A stretch of DNA of 64,000 nt from Hyaloraphidium curvatum (GCA_025558095.1 JAIVFI010000022.1:310001-374000); one strand, 5' to 3'. Numbered from the stretch's first letter, positions 1 to 10,847 are shown. The notes: a model not told the origin generated them from the sequence alone. Numbers and translations are program-made.

Positions 1-586
1 TTGGTGCCATCGGGCAGCGTCAGGTTCACGATCTCGTTGAACTTGGGGAACTGCCAGGGGCGCGGGGTAAGCAACTTGCCCTGCAACAATGCAGGCCTAG
101 GCCTCGCAGGGCGGCCCCGTGCGCACCTTGATGTTGTCGAGGATGACGAGCGGGCCGTTCACACCGGCGACGGTGCGGTAGTCTGCACGGGCGCGGCACG
201 GGGGTCAGCATGTGCCGATGTGCTTCCAGGAAGATAGCAGAGCAATCATGAAGCACCCCAGGCCGCCCCTTGGCCCCCCGGATGCGATGCGCGCGCGGGG
301 GCGCGGGTGGCGCCACGACGCCATCTCCCCCCGGGCGCCGCACACGGGCCATCGCGGGCCGCGCCGACCGCCCGGCGTGCGCGATAAGGCTCTCCGCTCC
401 TCCCGCCGCCCCGATTCACGCGCGGCGTGCGCGGGGGCCGGCCGCCGTCGGGGTCCTCTGCTCGCAGCGATACCGACCCAGGCGCGGCTGGATGGCGTAG
501 TCCCGCGTGACCGCGGCCGCGTGGACCGCCGCGGCTTCCTGCTCGGTGAGCTGGTGGCGCGTCGTGGGGGCGTCGTGGCCCGTCAT
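1..586 (-). CDS. VMA2: V-type proton ATPase subunit B, 5' part (gene runs off the left edge)
   Basis: Subunit B is the non-catalytic nucleotide-binding subunit of the V1 sector, which acidifies vacuoles and endosomes. Three exons are readable on the minus strand: 586-478, 182-127 and 50-1. They join in frame into a start MTGHDAPTTRHQL, then TRDYAIQPRL, then YRTVAGVNGPLVILDNIK, then FPKFNEIVNLTLPDGT. The VNGPLVILD and EIVNLTLPDGT stretches are hallmark N-terminal subunit B sequence. Start chosen at 586 because it opens the only ATG-initiated frame that splices into this. The first intron (477-183, about 295 nt) is long for this window; the second (126-51) is typical. The remaining roughly 400 residues, including the nucleotide-binding fold, lie outside the window. 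Confidence 0.9.
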
Positions 587-961
587 GGCGGCGGTCGGAG
601 GAGGAGGTGGTGGACGGAGGCGGCGCTACAGTACTGAATTACAAAGATGAGCGGGAGCTTCAACTCGCCACCCCACACACAATTTTAATGCTATGGATTT
701 GCCGTTTCGTGAGCTACAAGATGTAGGCAGCGCCCTGCTTTTCCGGGATTTTTGGCCCTTATCTGTGGTGGGAAGCGTTTCGGCGTGGGGCGCCAAGTTG
801 AAGTTAGATTCGGGGTTAAAGAAATTTAACCACAGCTAAGGCCTGAAAATCGGCCAGGATCCAGTTCTCCTAACAAATAGTCTAACCCGTGGGGTCCCGG
901 GCCTTCGCTCACGCGTGCCCGGCCCCAAATCGGCCGCAATTGGAGGCACTCCACCGCCGCG
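587..961. other. Upstream region of VMA2 and left flank of the transposon
   Basis: There is no convincing coding sequence here. The stretch is visibly less GC-rich than its surroundings. It holds the promoter side of the V-ATPase gene and, from about 648, the left inverted repeat and leader of the transposable element. I see no tRNA or other RNA gene. Confidence 0.5.
648..684 (+). repeat. Left inverted repeat of the transposon (candidate)
   Basis: Contains TGAGCGG, a CTTC, CTCG and CCCCACACACAATT in that order. The reverse complement of 3193-3243 presents the same blocks in the same order. Confidence 0.5.
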
Positions 962-3170
962 ATGGCCGAAGGTCGCGGCTGGATAGCTGCCGCCGTGGCC
1001 GGCGGGATCGTTTTGGCCGTCTTCGTGGTGCTCTTTGGCATGGTCGCCGGTGTCGGCCGTGGTCGGGATGGCCGCGGAAGGTTCTCCCTGGGGGACACCT
1101 CGACGAGCACCACGACCGCCCTCCGCCAATCACCGGTCACGAAACGGCGCAAGACCGCTGATGGGCTTGCACTGGAAGATGGAGCAGCTTTTGTTGAGCA
1201 GCGGCGCGCTCGAGCCGCGGAGAACACCCCCGGCGGGGAGAACGAGGCCGAGGGCCGCGGGACGCGACGTGCGGCATCCCAGCTCAATGTGGACGGCTAC
1301 AAGGACGTTTCTGGCTCTGGAGAGCGTCTGTGCACCCACTGTAAGGAGAAAGGACATTACATCACGACGTGCCCAAAACGGCAGAGGTGCAGACAGTGCC
1401 AGGGCAAAGGCCACGCGAAGAACTACTGTCCCGAGCTGTACCCCGGTCTTCTCAGGTTCGGGAGGCTTCTGACCGTCGAGGAGAATATCAGAATGCTCGG
1501 CATCCCCGAAGTGCTAAACAGGAAGCCCGGAGAACCGCTGTCATACGACCTCCGGAAAGCATACCTCCGGATTCTATACCACCAGAAGGCCATGGGAGTC
1601 GGTGATCCAGTCAAAAAGGTTGCGCAGATGGTTGGGGCCTCGGAAGGGACCATCAGGCAGCTGTACAACGAGTTTGAAAGGAGCGGCAAGGTGGCCTTGT
1701 GGGCGGACCGCAGATCTGATCGAACCTTCAACACGACGACGGAATGGAACGCATTTGTCATCGACTACGTCAGCAAACAGCACAGGGCAATGTGCCGTGT
1801 CCGTACCAAGAAGCTACAGAAGGAAATGGTGCGGGAATTCAACCGATTCTTCAGTCTTCGATACGTGCGTGCCCTCTGCAAGCGCCTGGGCTTCGGATAC
1901 AAGGAGATTGGAGGCCACAAGATCGTTGTCATGACTCCAAACATCCATGTGCGGCGGTATGAGTACCTGCGAGAGCGGTACCGGATTCGCAAAGCGGAGA
2001 AGGAGCCCGACAAGAAAGTCGTCTCGGTAAGTCCCTCCCTCGCTGCTGTTCTGAGCTCCCGCTGACTCTTCACCCCAGTACTGGCTCGATGAATCGTACG
2101 TCCATCAAAATCACGTCAGCAACTTTACCTGGTATCGTCCCGGCGATGAGGTTCCCCACCCGGACGGGTACGGAAAGCGGTGGTGCATCATCGGCTGTGG
2201 ATCGAGATACGGATGGCTCGAGCCTCCCAAAGTGTTCCAGGGCGATCATAAGCTGGCGGATTACCACGGATCCATGAATGCGAGGCACTTTGAAGAGTGG
2301 GCTCGGGGTGCATTTCGGAAGATGCGCGAAAAGGACCCGGAGGGCGAGATCCACGTACACATGGACAATGCTGCGTACCACATTGCACCTGTGGAGGGTC
2401 AGAAACGGATCTCGCAGCTGACCAAGAAGGCAGATCTCGCCAAGGCCATCATGGACATGGGCACGACTCCGTACACAATGGAGCAGCTCACGGCGCGCAA
2501 AACGAAGACTGGAGGCGGCTTTACCGTCAAGGACCTTCGCAAGCTGCTGCAGGAGCTCGGATACCAGCCGGAACGCTTCATTGACAAGCTGGCACTCGAG
2601 TTCGACATCTACCTCCACTTCCTTCCCCCGTACCACCCCAAACTGAACCCCATCGAGCTTGCGTGGGCCCGCGCAAAGAACCGCGTTGCTGAGAACAACG
2701 AGTCGCGCAAGTTTGCCGACGTCAAGGTCCTTCTGGAGGAGGGGTTTGCGCTGGTGGATGCTGCCGCATGGGAGAGGCTCGTCATTCATGCTGAGAAGGA
2801 AGAGGACGAGTACCGCCGCCAGGATGCAACCATGGTCATTCACATTGACGATGACGATGAGGAGGAGGCAGCTCTGGTGCCGCCGGAGCCTCGCAGTCGC
2901 TCTTTTCGGACCGCAGAGATGGTCGTCGACAACGAGCTCGAGAGCGATGCGGACGATTCTGGGGACGCCGTCCAGCCCATTCCCGACGAGGACGATGAAG
3001 ATGAAAGCGACGGATTGGCTGTGACGGTACAGGAAGCGCTGGACGAGGAGTTTGACGCGGAGGTCGCTCTAGCGTTGGCAATGAACGCCGACGCCTGGGC
3101 CGAAATCCAAGCCGGGCGAAACCCCAGCCCCACTGCCGTGCAGGCGGCTCTATTGGACGCGTCTCTGTAG
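962..3170 (+). CDS. DDE transposase with an N-terminal hydrophobic segment and two CCHC zinc knuckles
   Basis: Two exons, 962-2026 and 2079-3170, are joined across a 52-nt GTAAGT..CCCCAG intron (718 aa). Order of parts: a hydrophobic stretch at residues about 7-28; two C-x2-C-x4-H-x4-C knuckles at about 124-137 and 143-156; a helix-turn-helix-like region (VKKVAQMVGASEGTIRQLY) near 225; then a DDE_3-type catalytic core. The acidic triad is visible as YWLDES (Asp about 359), HMDNAAYH (Asp about 451) and LNPIELAW (Glu about 548). The second Asp to Glu spacing of about 96 residues is wider than mariner's 34-37, as in IS630/Tc1 relatives carrying an insert. The C-terminal 120 residues are strongly acidic. 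The zinc knuckles probably bind nucleic acid. The hydrophobic N-terminus is odd for a nuclear enzyme; a later Met could be the true start. Confidence 0.85.
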
Positions 3171-3192
3171 ATTTTCTAGGCGAAAACGATGT

Positions 3193-3243
3193 AATTGGTG
3201 TGTGGGGAACGAGACGAAGTTGTGTTTGGAAGTTTGCCGCTCA
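3193..3243 (-). repeat. Right inverted repeat of the transposon (candidate)
   Basis: AATTGGTGTGTGGGG at 3193-3207 and CCGCTCA at 3237-3243 mirror the blocks at 671-684 and 648-654. The repeat begins 22 bp after the transposase stop codon. Confidence 0.5.
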
Positions 3244-3433
3244 AGTACCCCGCACCGGACTGTAAGGATCACGCCTGGGTGCCAATCTGCCCGATCACTC
3301 TCCAGTCCCGCGAAAAATCGAGTTCTAACAAGCGGCCTAAACAGCGCCACCAACAACAACGCGTTCTTTTCGGGCGCGGCGTCGGGCCAATCTCCACCTG
3401 CGGCCGAATCAGTCAGCTGCCGCCCTTCTGATC

Positions 3434-5177
3434 ATGCGGTCTCTGCTGCTTCTCGCGGCCTCGGCCGCCGTCGCCGCGTTTGGCGCCGCCGACGCCGCCC
3501 CGTTGACGTCCAACGTCCTGACGGGCTGCGTGGCGCAGTACGACGCGTCGGTGGACTATTTCCCGGACAAGGTCGCCGGTGAGCGTCTGTTCCAGAGCGT
3601 GCACGCGCCGGAACGGCCGGAATGGGTCCCGCTTGGGTGGCCGTATCGCTTCCGAGCCGGCCCGATTCCGCAGCCGAGGCGTGAAAGCCCGGCCCGCCGT
3701 CCGGACGGCGGATCCGCCCTCTTGCCCAATCGTCTTCCCGAGCAGAACCTAACCGAGATGATTCCGGCGCCCCACCCCAGCTGCCCCCGGCGACGCTTGG
3801 ACCATCACCTACCAAAAGTCCTACAAGGTCCTCTCCAACCCCGCCGCCAACGAAACCTACGTCCTCTACCAGTGTGGCACCCCCGAACCGACCGTGGCCG
3901 GCGCGAACGAGTACATCCCGGTGCCGATCGACAGCACCTCGATCTCGGACACGACCGTCATTACCTACCACGAGGTGGGAAGCTCACGCCGGCCCCGGCC
4001 GCCGCAGCTGACCGCCGCCCCCGGAAACAGCTGCTCGGCAAGGTTACCGCCCTGGATTACGTCGACGCGTTCACCATCGGCCTCATCGTCAGCCCCTGCG
4101 CCCAAAAGGAGATCGCGGACAAGGGGCTGAAGCCCCTCGACGCCGCTAACGAGACCCTGAAGGAGGAGGAGATCGCGTCGACGGACCTCTACACGGAGTT
4201 TTCGGCGTCCAACATGACCGACTCGGTCGTGTGGGTGTCCAGACCGTCGTCTGGCGCCACGGCGTGTGGCTGACGACCGCCCTCCCAGCTGGACCGCCTC
4301 GAGGGGCACCAACGCTGCGCGCCGCAACTACGTCAAGTACCTCGGGGTGTTCTTCAACGAGGAGGCACAGGCCAACAGGGTTGCGTCGACCCTGGAGGCG
4401 AACTACAACTGCACCTCAACCGCGGCCAAGACCTCGGCCGCCAACACTGGGAGGAAGCCCGTGATCGCCTTTGTCGAGTACCAGGCGCCCAGCGACTTCA
4501 ACGAGCAGAAGGCTTCGTGGCAGGTGCGTCCGTTCGTGGCTTGCCCCCGCCGGCGAGGCTGACTCTCTCGCCAGATCAACATGCCCCCGTACAAGGCCGA
4601 ATTCATCGCCGACGTGGGCGGCGTCAGCCCCTCGGCCAACACCACCTCGTACTCCACCATCAACGACTTCCTCGCCGCCGTCCGCAGCGTCGACTACCTC
4701 GTCGACGAGACTTTCCTCGGGACCACCGACTACGCCGGCTTCCTCGAGACCTACGGGCTCACGGCCAACAGCAGCATCCCCTTTGTGAAGAACAAGAAGG
4801 TGTACCGCACGGACAAGCTGCAGAACGGCGAGGGCTGGACCGGTGGGTTGGCCGTCTCATATCGCGATCGAATCTAACCCCGTTTGTCCGCAGCCTGGTT
4901 CGAATCCGCCGTCGCGCTCAACCACATCATGCTCGCCGACCTCGCCTCCGAGGTGCACCCCGGCCTCTTCTCCAGCTACACCCGCACCTTCCTCCGCAAC
5001 GTCGCCACCGAGGCCCTCAACGGCACCGTGACCATCGCCACGGCCGCGCAGTGCACGGGCCCGATCAAATACGACGTGACGTGCCCCGCGGCGGTGGCCA
5101 AGCCGGCGGGCGCGGGCGCGCTGCGCGCGGGGTCCGCGATGGCGCTGGCGGCTGTCGTGGCTGCGCTGCTCCTCTGA
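3434..5177 (+). CDS. Secreted, probably GPI-anchored periplasmic-binding-protein-like protein
   Basis: Six exons fit: 3434-3578, 3781-3974, 4031-4230, 4289-4523, 4575-4842 and 4894-5177. The product starts with a clear signal peptide (MRSLLLLAASAAVAAFGAADA). It ends in a small linker and a hydrophobic tail (AMALAAVVAALLL), as for a GPI anchor. The body resembles substrate-binding proteins of the BtuF/FepB type: a KVLSN..YVLYQCG strand region, IPVPIDSTSISDTTVITY, LDYVDAFTIGLI and a late SVDYLVDETF. Several N-x-S/T sites fit a secreted protein. Bacterial relatives feed metal-chelate ABC importers. In a fungus the role is unknown and could be metal or siderophore capture at the cell surface. The end of exon 3 is uncertain by 6 nt (donor at 4231 or 4237). 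Confidence 0.65.
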
Positions 5178-5356
5178 GCACCCCTGGCAGGACGTCGGTG
5201 AACTGGACGGCGCCGCCTTGGACGGCAGCCGGATCGGAGAGAGGTATTCTGCGAGCAGGGCGAGGCTGAGGTTTGCTTGTAAGGCCCGTGCATTTGGACG
5301 AAAAGCCACCCGGCGCGGGCGCCCGTAGGGTCGGGCCCCCGCGCGCGGGCAACCAT

Positions 5357-7172
5357 CTACCGCTCCGCGAGCACGTCCACCACGTTGCCAAACACCATGG
5401 TAACGGGCGACTCGACTGGTGGCACCGTCGCCGCCACAACCTCCCCGATCGTGCCAACGGTGCCCCTCGTGACCCGCATGTCCGCGTGCCCCGCACGCTC
5501 CACGATCGCCACGGGCAGATCCTCCGGGTACCCCTTCTCTCTGCACAGATCGCACAGCTTGGCCAGCCTCCCGAGCCCCATGAGCACCAGCAGCGTCCGT
5601 TTAGCGTGGAACTCGGGCAGCTCCGGCATCCCCCCGCCCTCGCCGCGGCCGGTGACGAGGAGCACCTGGTCCGCGGCGCCACGGTGCGTGGGTGGGATCA
5701 GCGCCAGGCAGGGCGCGGCAGTCGCGGAGCTGAGTCCCGGCACGACGGTGACCGAGTGGCCGAGGGAGCGGAAGTAGAGGAGCTCCTCGCCGCCTCGGCC
5801 GTACACGAAGGGGTCCCCGATCTTGAGCCTCGCGACGGTGCGCGCGCGTCCGCTGGAGATGGCGGCGGCGACGAGGGCGTTGGTGTCGCCCTGAGCCTCG
5901 TCCGACTTGCCGCCCGAGCCGGATTTGAGGGGTGCCAGCACGAGCTTGGCGGGGTCGACGAGGTCCAGCACGGGCTGCGGGACCAGGCGGTCCGAGACGA
6001 CGAGGTCCGCGGTCCGGAGGGCGTCCAGGGCGGCGACCGTGATGAGCGAGGGATCTCCGGGGCCCGCGCCGACCAGGACGACTTTGCCCGTCGGCGGGAT
6101 TGCGTCCGTCCGCGGCGCGTCCGCCGTGCCATTCGCCTGCGGCTCCAAATGCGGTGCGCCGTTCACCGGTGCCGGGGCCGGCAATGCACCAGCAGGCTGC
6201 TCCTTCGAATCCGCGGGCCGAAGAGCCTGCTCCGAGTCCATTGGTGGGGCGGCCTGCTTCGATTCCGCCGCCGCAGGGGGAGGAGCCTGCTCCGAAGGCG
6301 GCACGGGCTGCGCGTCCGATGCAGCCTCCGTCCGGCGGGCGGGAAAGAACCAACCCGCCAGCCGATCCCACATAGTCGTGCCCCGCGCCTTTTGCGCCGC
6401 CTCGGACGCCTCACGCAGCCACGCGAGCACCTCCTTCCCCGGCGTCCCCCTCTGCACCATCCCCGCCGCCGCGCGCAAGTCCCCCTCCGTCATCTCCGCG
6501 ATCAGAGCCACTGAAAGTTCCTTTTGCATGGAGCTCATGAACCTTATTCGCACGTTCTGCTCGACGCCTAGGTCCTTCAGCATCGCGCGGAGGCGGCCGG
6601 TGGCGGCGACGGCGGGGCCGGTGCCGGACTCGAGGGAGGACTGCAAGCGGAATTTGATGCGCCGCGAGAGACCGGGGGCGTTGCCGTTGGTGGAGATGCC
6701 GACCTGCACGGGTCCATCGCTGAAGTTGGACATGAACCTGACGTGCGGGGCCGTCAGCCGAAGCAGATGTAAGAGTGATCAGCGCTGCGCACCAGAACTG
6801 GCAGCAATCGACGACGTCGGCGCAGTTGACGGGGATCTTGCGCCGCCTGCACTCGGCGTAGATGGCCTTCGTGGTGGACCGTTCCGCGTCCTCCTCGTCC
6901 GGCTCGAGGCACGAGAGCACCATCTCCCACTCCTCCATATCCATGTCCCCGAGGACAAACGGCCGATCGTGGTGCACGATCTTTGGCGACGGCAGCATCG
7001 GCCTCAGGCTCTTGTGGAGCTCCGCGGTTGGCGCGACGAGGTGGATCCGCGCGCCGGTTGGGAGCAGGTTGCGCACGCGCGAGACGGCCTCGTAGCCGCC
7101 GCCCACGACGAGCACAGGGCCCGACAGGCGCCATGCGAGCATGAGCGAGGCTGAGCCGTCGCCGTCCGCCAT
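5357..7172 (-). CDS. Siroheme synthase: precorrin-2 dehydrogenase domain fused to uroporphyrinogen-III methyltransferase
   Basis: Two exons, 7172-6793 and 6737-5357 (586 aa), are split by a 55-nt intron. The N-terminal part is a Met8/CysG-type Rossmann domain (VLVVGGGYEAVSRVRNLL, then VNCADVVDCCQFW, then VQVGISTNGNAP). A Pro/Ala-rich linker follows. The C-terminal half is a SAM-dependent methyltransferase with KVVLVGAGPGDPSLIT, DRLV, LKIGDPFVYGRGGEE and the MVFGNVVDVLAER end. Together they would convert uroporphyrinogen III to sirohydrochlorin or siroheme, the sulfite and nitrite reductase cofactor. Length is close to yeast Met1 (593 aa). Whether the N-terminal domain also performs the ferrochelatase step cannot be judged here. 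The gene is convergent with the binding-protein-like gene; 179 bp separate the stops. Confidence 0.85.
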
Positions 7173-7356
7173 GGTGGGCGGCCGAAAGTGAGGGGGGGGG
7201 GCGGCCGATCAATGTTTACGCCGCGTCGACACGAGGTCTCAACTAACTACGCTCTCTCAACTCTCCCGCCGCGCCACGCAGCCAGGCAGTCTCAATCTTC
7301 TCAGTTCATCTACTGCGACAAGCGCCTTCCGGGCCAGCACTCACCATCTAGCAGCC

Positions 7357-8692
7357 ATGTCGCACCAGGACCAGCCTCACCGCCTCTACCCCGCCCCGGG
7401 GTTCCATCGTTCAGGCCAGCTCCTCCGGCACGGCGATTGGTGCTGGAACCTACAGCACGACTGGAATTTGGCCACATACGACGCACATGGGTCAGGAAAC
7501 AGGTTCCGTGGGTACACTTGCGCCTGTCTTCGGCACTGCGTCGTTTAGTTGCGTGACGGACCCCTCCCATGTCTCTCGCGGTCAGTTATGCAGCCCTTTG
7601 TCCGACCCGGGAGCCCGCACTTGCACACGATGGAGCTGCTCCCCACCGAGCTGAGGTTCTACGCCGAGGGCAACAACCGCACGAGCGTGCTCAGGGCTGC
7701 GTTCCGGTTCGGGCCTGTGGACTACATCGAGATGGACGGGGACGGGTTCATCAGGTTCTGGGGAGGCCGAAGGATCCTGTACACCATCACTCAGGTCTAC
7801 CACGGGCAGTACCTGCACGACGATCACATCCCAGCGATCTCTGACTTTTGGATCTTCTCCGGTGCGTGTTTCATGGCAGGCAAATCACTCCGACTTCTGA
7901 TTTCGTCACTCGTACGCCAGGTCCCCTGTATGCGCGCAGCCTGTACGTCATTGCGCACCGCTGCAACGACGTCCCCAAGATCTCGCAGTCCCTCGCCCTG
8001 GGCTGCAACGACATCGAGATCGATGCCATCCGCATCAACGGGCGATGGTACGCCGACCACGGCGAGCTTGCCGCCATAGACCGGATCCTGCTGGTCCAAA
8101 GAACATTCATGAGGGACTGGGCGGATGGAGCTGCCGCGGCGTACGGTCAGTTCCGGCACCAGTGGCTCGTCCTCATCGTCGACCTCAAGAACTACGCGGA
8201 AACGGCCGACCTGTATCTCCAGCTCCGCGAGCGCCTCCCGCACCTCTTCATCATCTTCAGCGTGTCCCACCAGGACAGCGCGCAGGGGGCTTTCGGGCCC
8301 ATCTGGCCGCTGCAGTCGGACAGGGACGGGTACGCGGTGGACGGCAACAACAACTGGGGCCACGTGGTCTACTGGTTCCAGAGCCGCGGGATTACGCGGT
8401 CCTGGTATGGTAACGGGCTCAACGCCGCCATGAACGGTGCCATCCTGGGGCCCAACGTGTGGCCCTCGCTCGCGGAGGCGTCGAGGGCGCGGGCGCCCGT
8501 GGGGACACGTACCGGACCTACGCCTGGACGCTGCGGAGGGAGCAGGTCCGCGACTTTTCCCGCGGGGCCCGGTGCGACGCGGTCATGGTGAACCAGGACA
8601 CGATCGCGGATGCCGTTGCGGCTGCCCGCGACGAGGGGGTGCTCGCCGTTCCGGGATACCACAATCCGTTCATAGGGAGCTCGCCCGGGTGA
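7357..8692 (+). CDS. Shared N-terminal domain fused to a sphingomyelinase-D/phospholipase-D-like (GDPD-fold) domain
   Basis: Exons 7357-7542 (end approximate), 7594-7861 and 7921 onward. Residues about 25-150 form an unrecognised domain also present in the MACPF gene at 9006-10847 and the KIDG gene at 11320-12413. Its marks are W-x3-L-x2-D-W near 29-37, YIEMDGDGFIRF, and ILYTIT. From about 152 the protein matches the SMase-D-like TIM-barrel family: IAHRCND (His about 164), DIEID (Glu 184, Asp 186), YADHG (His 198) and LIVDLK (Asp 239) are the expected catalytic and metal-binding positions. A late HNPF near the C-terminus loosely resembles the SMD-tail motif. No signal peptide is visible. Between about 8410 and 8515 the frame changes. 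This is either a short intron (8410-8477 or 8437-8477) or a frameshift, and I leave it unresolved. Substrate is unknown. Confidence 0.7.
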
Positions 8693-9005
8693 TATATATC
8701 TCTATTGCGCACTTTTTGCACGCCGCCAACCCTGCGGGACTGAGGAGGTCTCGCTTCGCAGCCAAGAACCGCGCGCGGCGCATCTCGGATAGCTTTCGCA
8801 GAACTTGCTCGGGGACAAAGTCAGCGCGCTGCTTGCCGTCTCGGACGCCTACGCAAGCCCTGAACCGCTCCGAGGGTTAAGGCGAAGTTTAGAGATTGTC
8901 GAGTGACTCCTCCTCCAAAATCCTACTTCAACGCAAGCTTCGCCCACAATCCATTTGCATTGAACCGTTGCAAACACTACTACTCGCCCTACGATTACGT
9001 CTGAA
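8693..9005. other. Intergenic region between two convergent genes
   Basis: It holds the 3' ends of the SMase-D-like gene (plus) and the MACPF gene (minus). A TATATATC stretch follows the first stop codon at once. I see no coding pattern or RNA gene. Confidence 0.4.
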
Positions 9006-10847
9006 TCAAAGAAGAGCCGTTGCGGCCGTGATCGATGCCACCGCAGCCACTGCCCACGACCAGACCAGGCCGCGCGGCACCCCGCACCGGACCGGTTGCA
9101 CGGTTTCCGCGAAGGTCTCCTCATACTTCTGCGTGTAGTTCTTGAAGGCGCGGAGCCGCGGATCGCCCTCCCTTACAAGGTCCTTCATGACAAGCGCCGC
9201 GTCCTCGATAGGCCTCACGTGGAAGGAGACGGAGACCATGCGCTCATATACAGGCCTGGTGTCCGTGGTGTTCGTGGGCCCGCACCCAAAAATGCCGTTA
9301 GTGCAGGAGAAGGGATAGCCGCATAAGTAGTTTGTCGACCCCCGCAGCACTTCCTGCATGGTCGCGTTGTTGGACCAGGACGGGGCTGCACCAAAATTCA
9401 GGCCCGGGACCTGGCTGGAGATGTCGGCCAGAATGTCGAGGGTGAGGCTCGTTCCGGAGGTCTGGGTGCAGTCACTGGAGTGCTTTGTCACGGTGACTCG
9501 AGTGCCGTAGGTCACATCGCTAACGAAATGGCCTCCAAAAGAAGTGTAGAAGCTATCGAAGAGATCAACGTTCGTCCGATTGGTTGGATCAAATCTTTCG
9601 GGGAGGTTGAGAAACTTTTCGCGAAACCTGGGGTTTAGATCTTCTGGTCCGAGCTTGCTATACTGGACGCGCCCGTTGAAGTATTCGGTCACATAGTCCA
9701 TCGTAATCAACGTAGTGATCCTCTTGCTGTTCAGCCAGTTCTTGATCTTCATGCCGGCGGATCCCAATCCGGTCTGACTGATTGAAAAGCCCAATGACAT
9801 GTCGAACATCTGCGAGCGGTTCGTGAACTTCTGGGCTGTCCTGTTCTGGATTAGGTCCCGAATTTCCACCACGCCAGGGGCAGGGTAGAGGATCCCCTCG
9901 TTGCTGCGATTGCACCTCGACGAGAACTGAACCACGGAGGCCAGGTCGCACATGTGGAAGAGGTTGAATCCCGTTCCAAGCTTTACATTGTCGGCTTTGA
10001 AGTTTGTGGGGCAGTTGTCCTCGGCCTCATGCGGGTAGAGCGTGGTGGCATCCGGTCGGAGCGCGGCATCAACTGCGGCGGCGGCGGATCAGAGTGGGGC
10101 TGAGCACGTAAGTCGAGGTGCAAAGCTCACCGCGTACCGGCTTGCGGAAGAACGTGTTATAATCGGGGAAGTGCACATTCCTTATGCTCGTCATGGTGTA
10201 AGCAACCCGGTTCGGGAGAGGCTTGCCGTTGCTGTCGTTTCTCCCGTCGGCTGTGGTGAAGAATCGCAGGTTGCCATCACTGCCCAGTTCCATGCGCTCC
10301 ATGGGAAAGCCCCAGTCATACTCGGCTCTCAGACGGACGCTGCTATTGTAGAGCATCTCGATGTAATCGTCAAGGAACACCATTGATGTCGCTCCGTATG
10401 TCCTGGCCAGCGTGGAGACTTTATCACCGAAATCTGCTCGCGGCGGAGTTGAGGGTTTGCTCAAGTCTGGAATACGGAAAACGCACCGATCATGTTCATC
10501 CTCTCGTTGTTCAGACGAAGCTCTATCTTCCAATCCTTTAGGAAGACCACCGTCCAGTTGCCATTCCTCACGATCACTTCCTCAACGCGAATGTCCGCCT
10601 GGTTGGTGTAGCGCGTGGAGCCAACGGCGGCCTGCTGCTGCCGGACGGACGCAGAAGGGGGACTCCTCCGCTGCGGGCCAGAGATCTTGTCCGCGAGTCT
10701 CGGTATTCCGTCGCAGCGTGGGGTGCTTGAGATGGCGTCGGAGTCGGGTGAAAAGAGGCACCAGGCTCCAGCGGCGGCCCGCCGCGCGCCGGAAAGCAGC
10801 ACGCAGAGCACCAGCAGGGCGAGGTGCGAGTAGACGAGCACGCGCAT
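9006..10847 (-). CDS. Secreted protein: shared N-terminal domain fused to a MACPF (membrane-attack-complex/perforin) domain
   Basis: Exons 10847-10487, 10433-10131 and 10072-9006 close in frame to 576 aa. A signal peptide (MRVLVYSHLALLVLCVLLSG) opens the protein, which is why 10847 was preferred over the in-frame ATG at 10964. Residues about 88-215 carry the domain shared with the genes at 7357 and 12413: W-x3-F-x2-D-W (98-106), MELGSDGNLRF (168-178) and VAYTMT. A MACPF domain follows from about 225, with GTGFNLFHMCD and the signature-like FGGHFVSDVTYGTRV near 400-414. Many N-x-S/T sites are present, and a hydrophobic tail ends the chain, possibly a GPI signal. MACPF proteins oligomerise into pores; whether this one is lytic is unknown. 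The TGACTGAC motif lies 80-100 bp upstream. Confidence 0.8.

Larger units (their letters stand above)
648..3243 (+). mobile_element. Tc1/mariner/IS630-like DNA transposon, about 2.6 kb
   Basis: The transposase gene at 962-3170 is bracketed by imperfect inverted repeats. On the left are TGAGCGG (648-654) and CCCCACACACAATT (671-684). On the right, in inverse order, are AATTGGTGTGTGGGG (3193-3207) and CCGCTCA (3237-3243). The inner block matches over 14 of 15 positions with one inserted base. CTTC and CTCG tetranucleotides recur between the blocks on both sides, with different spacing. The exact ends and a TA target duplication were not resolved by eye; TACT occurs outside both ends (632-635, and as its complement 3244-3248). 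The intact reading frame suggests recent activity or selection. Confidence 0.6.

Noticed and set aside
5273-6514. A 413-codon plus-strand frame over the siroheme synthase gene
   Set aside because: Antisense shadow of a well-supported gene; composition is Arg/Pro-rich without any domain.
10434-10486. A 20-nt intron in the MACPF gene
   Set aside because: A 53-nt GT-AG intron (10486-10434) with a normal length restores the frame equally well.
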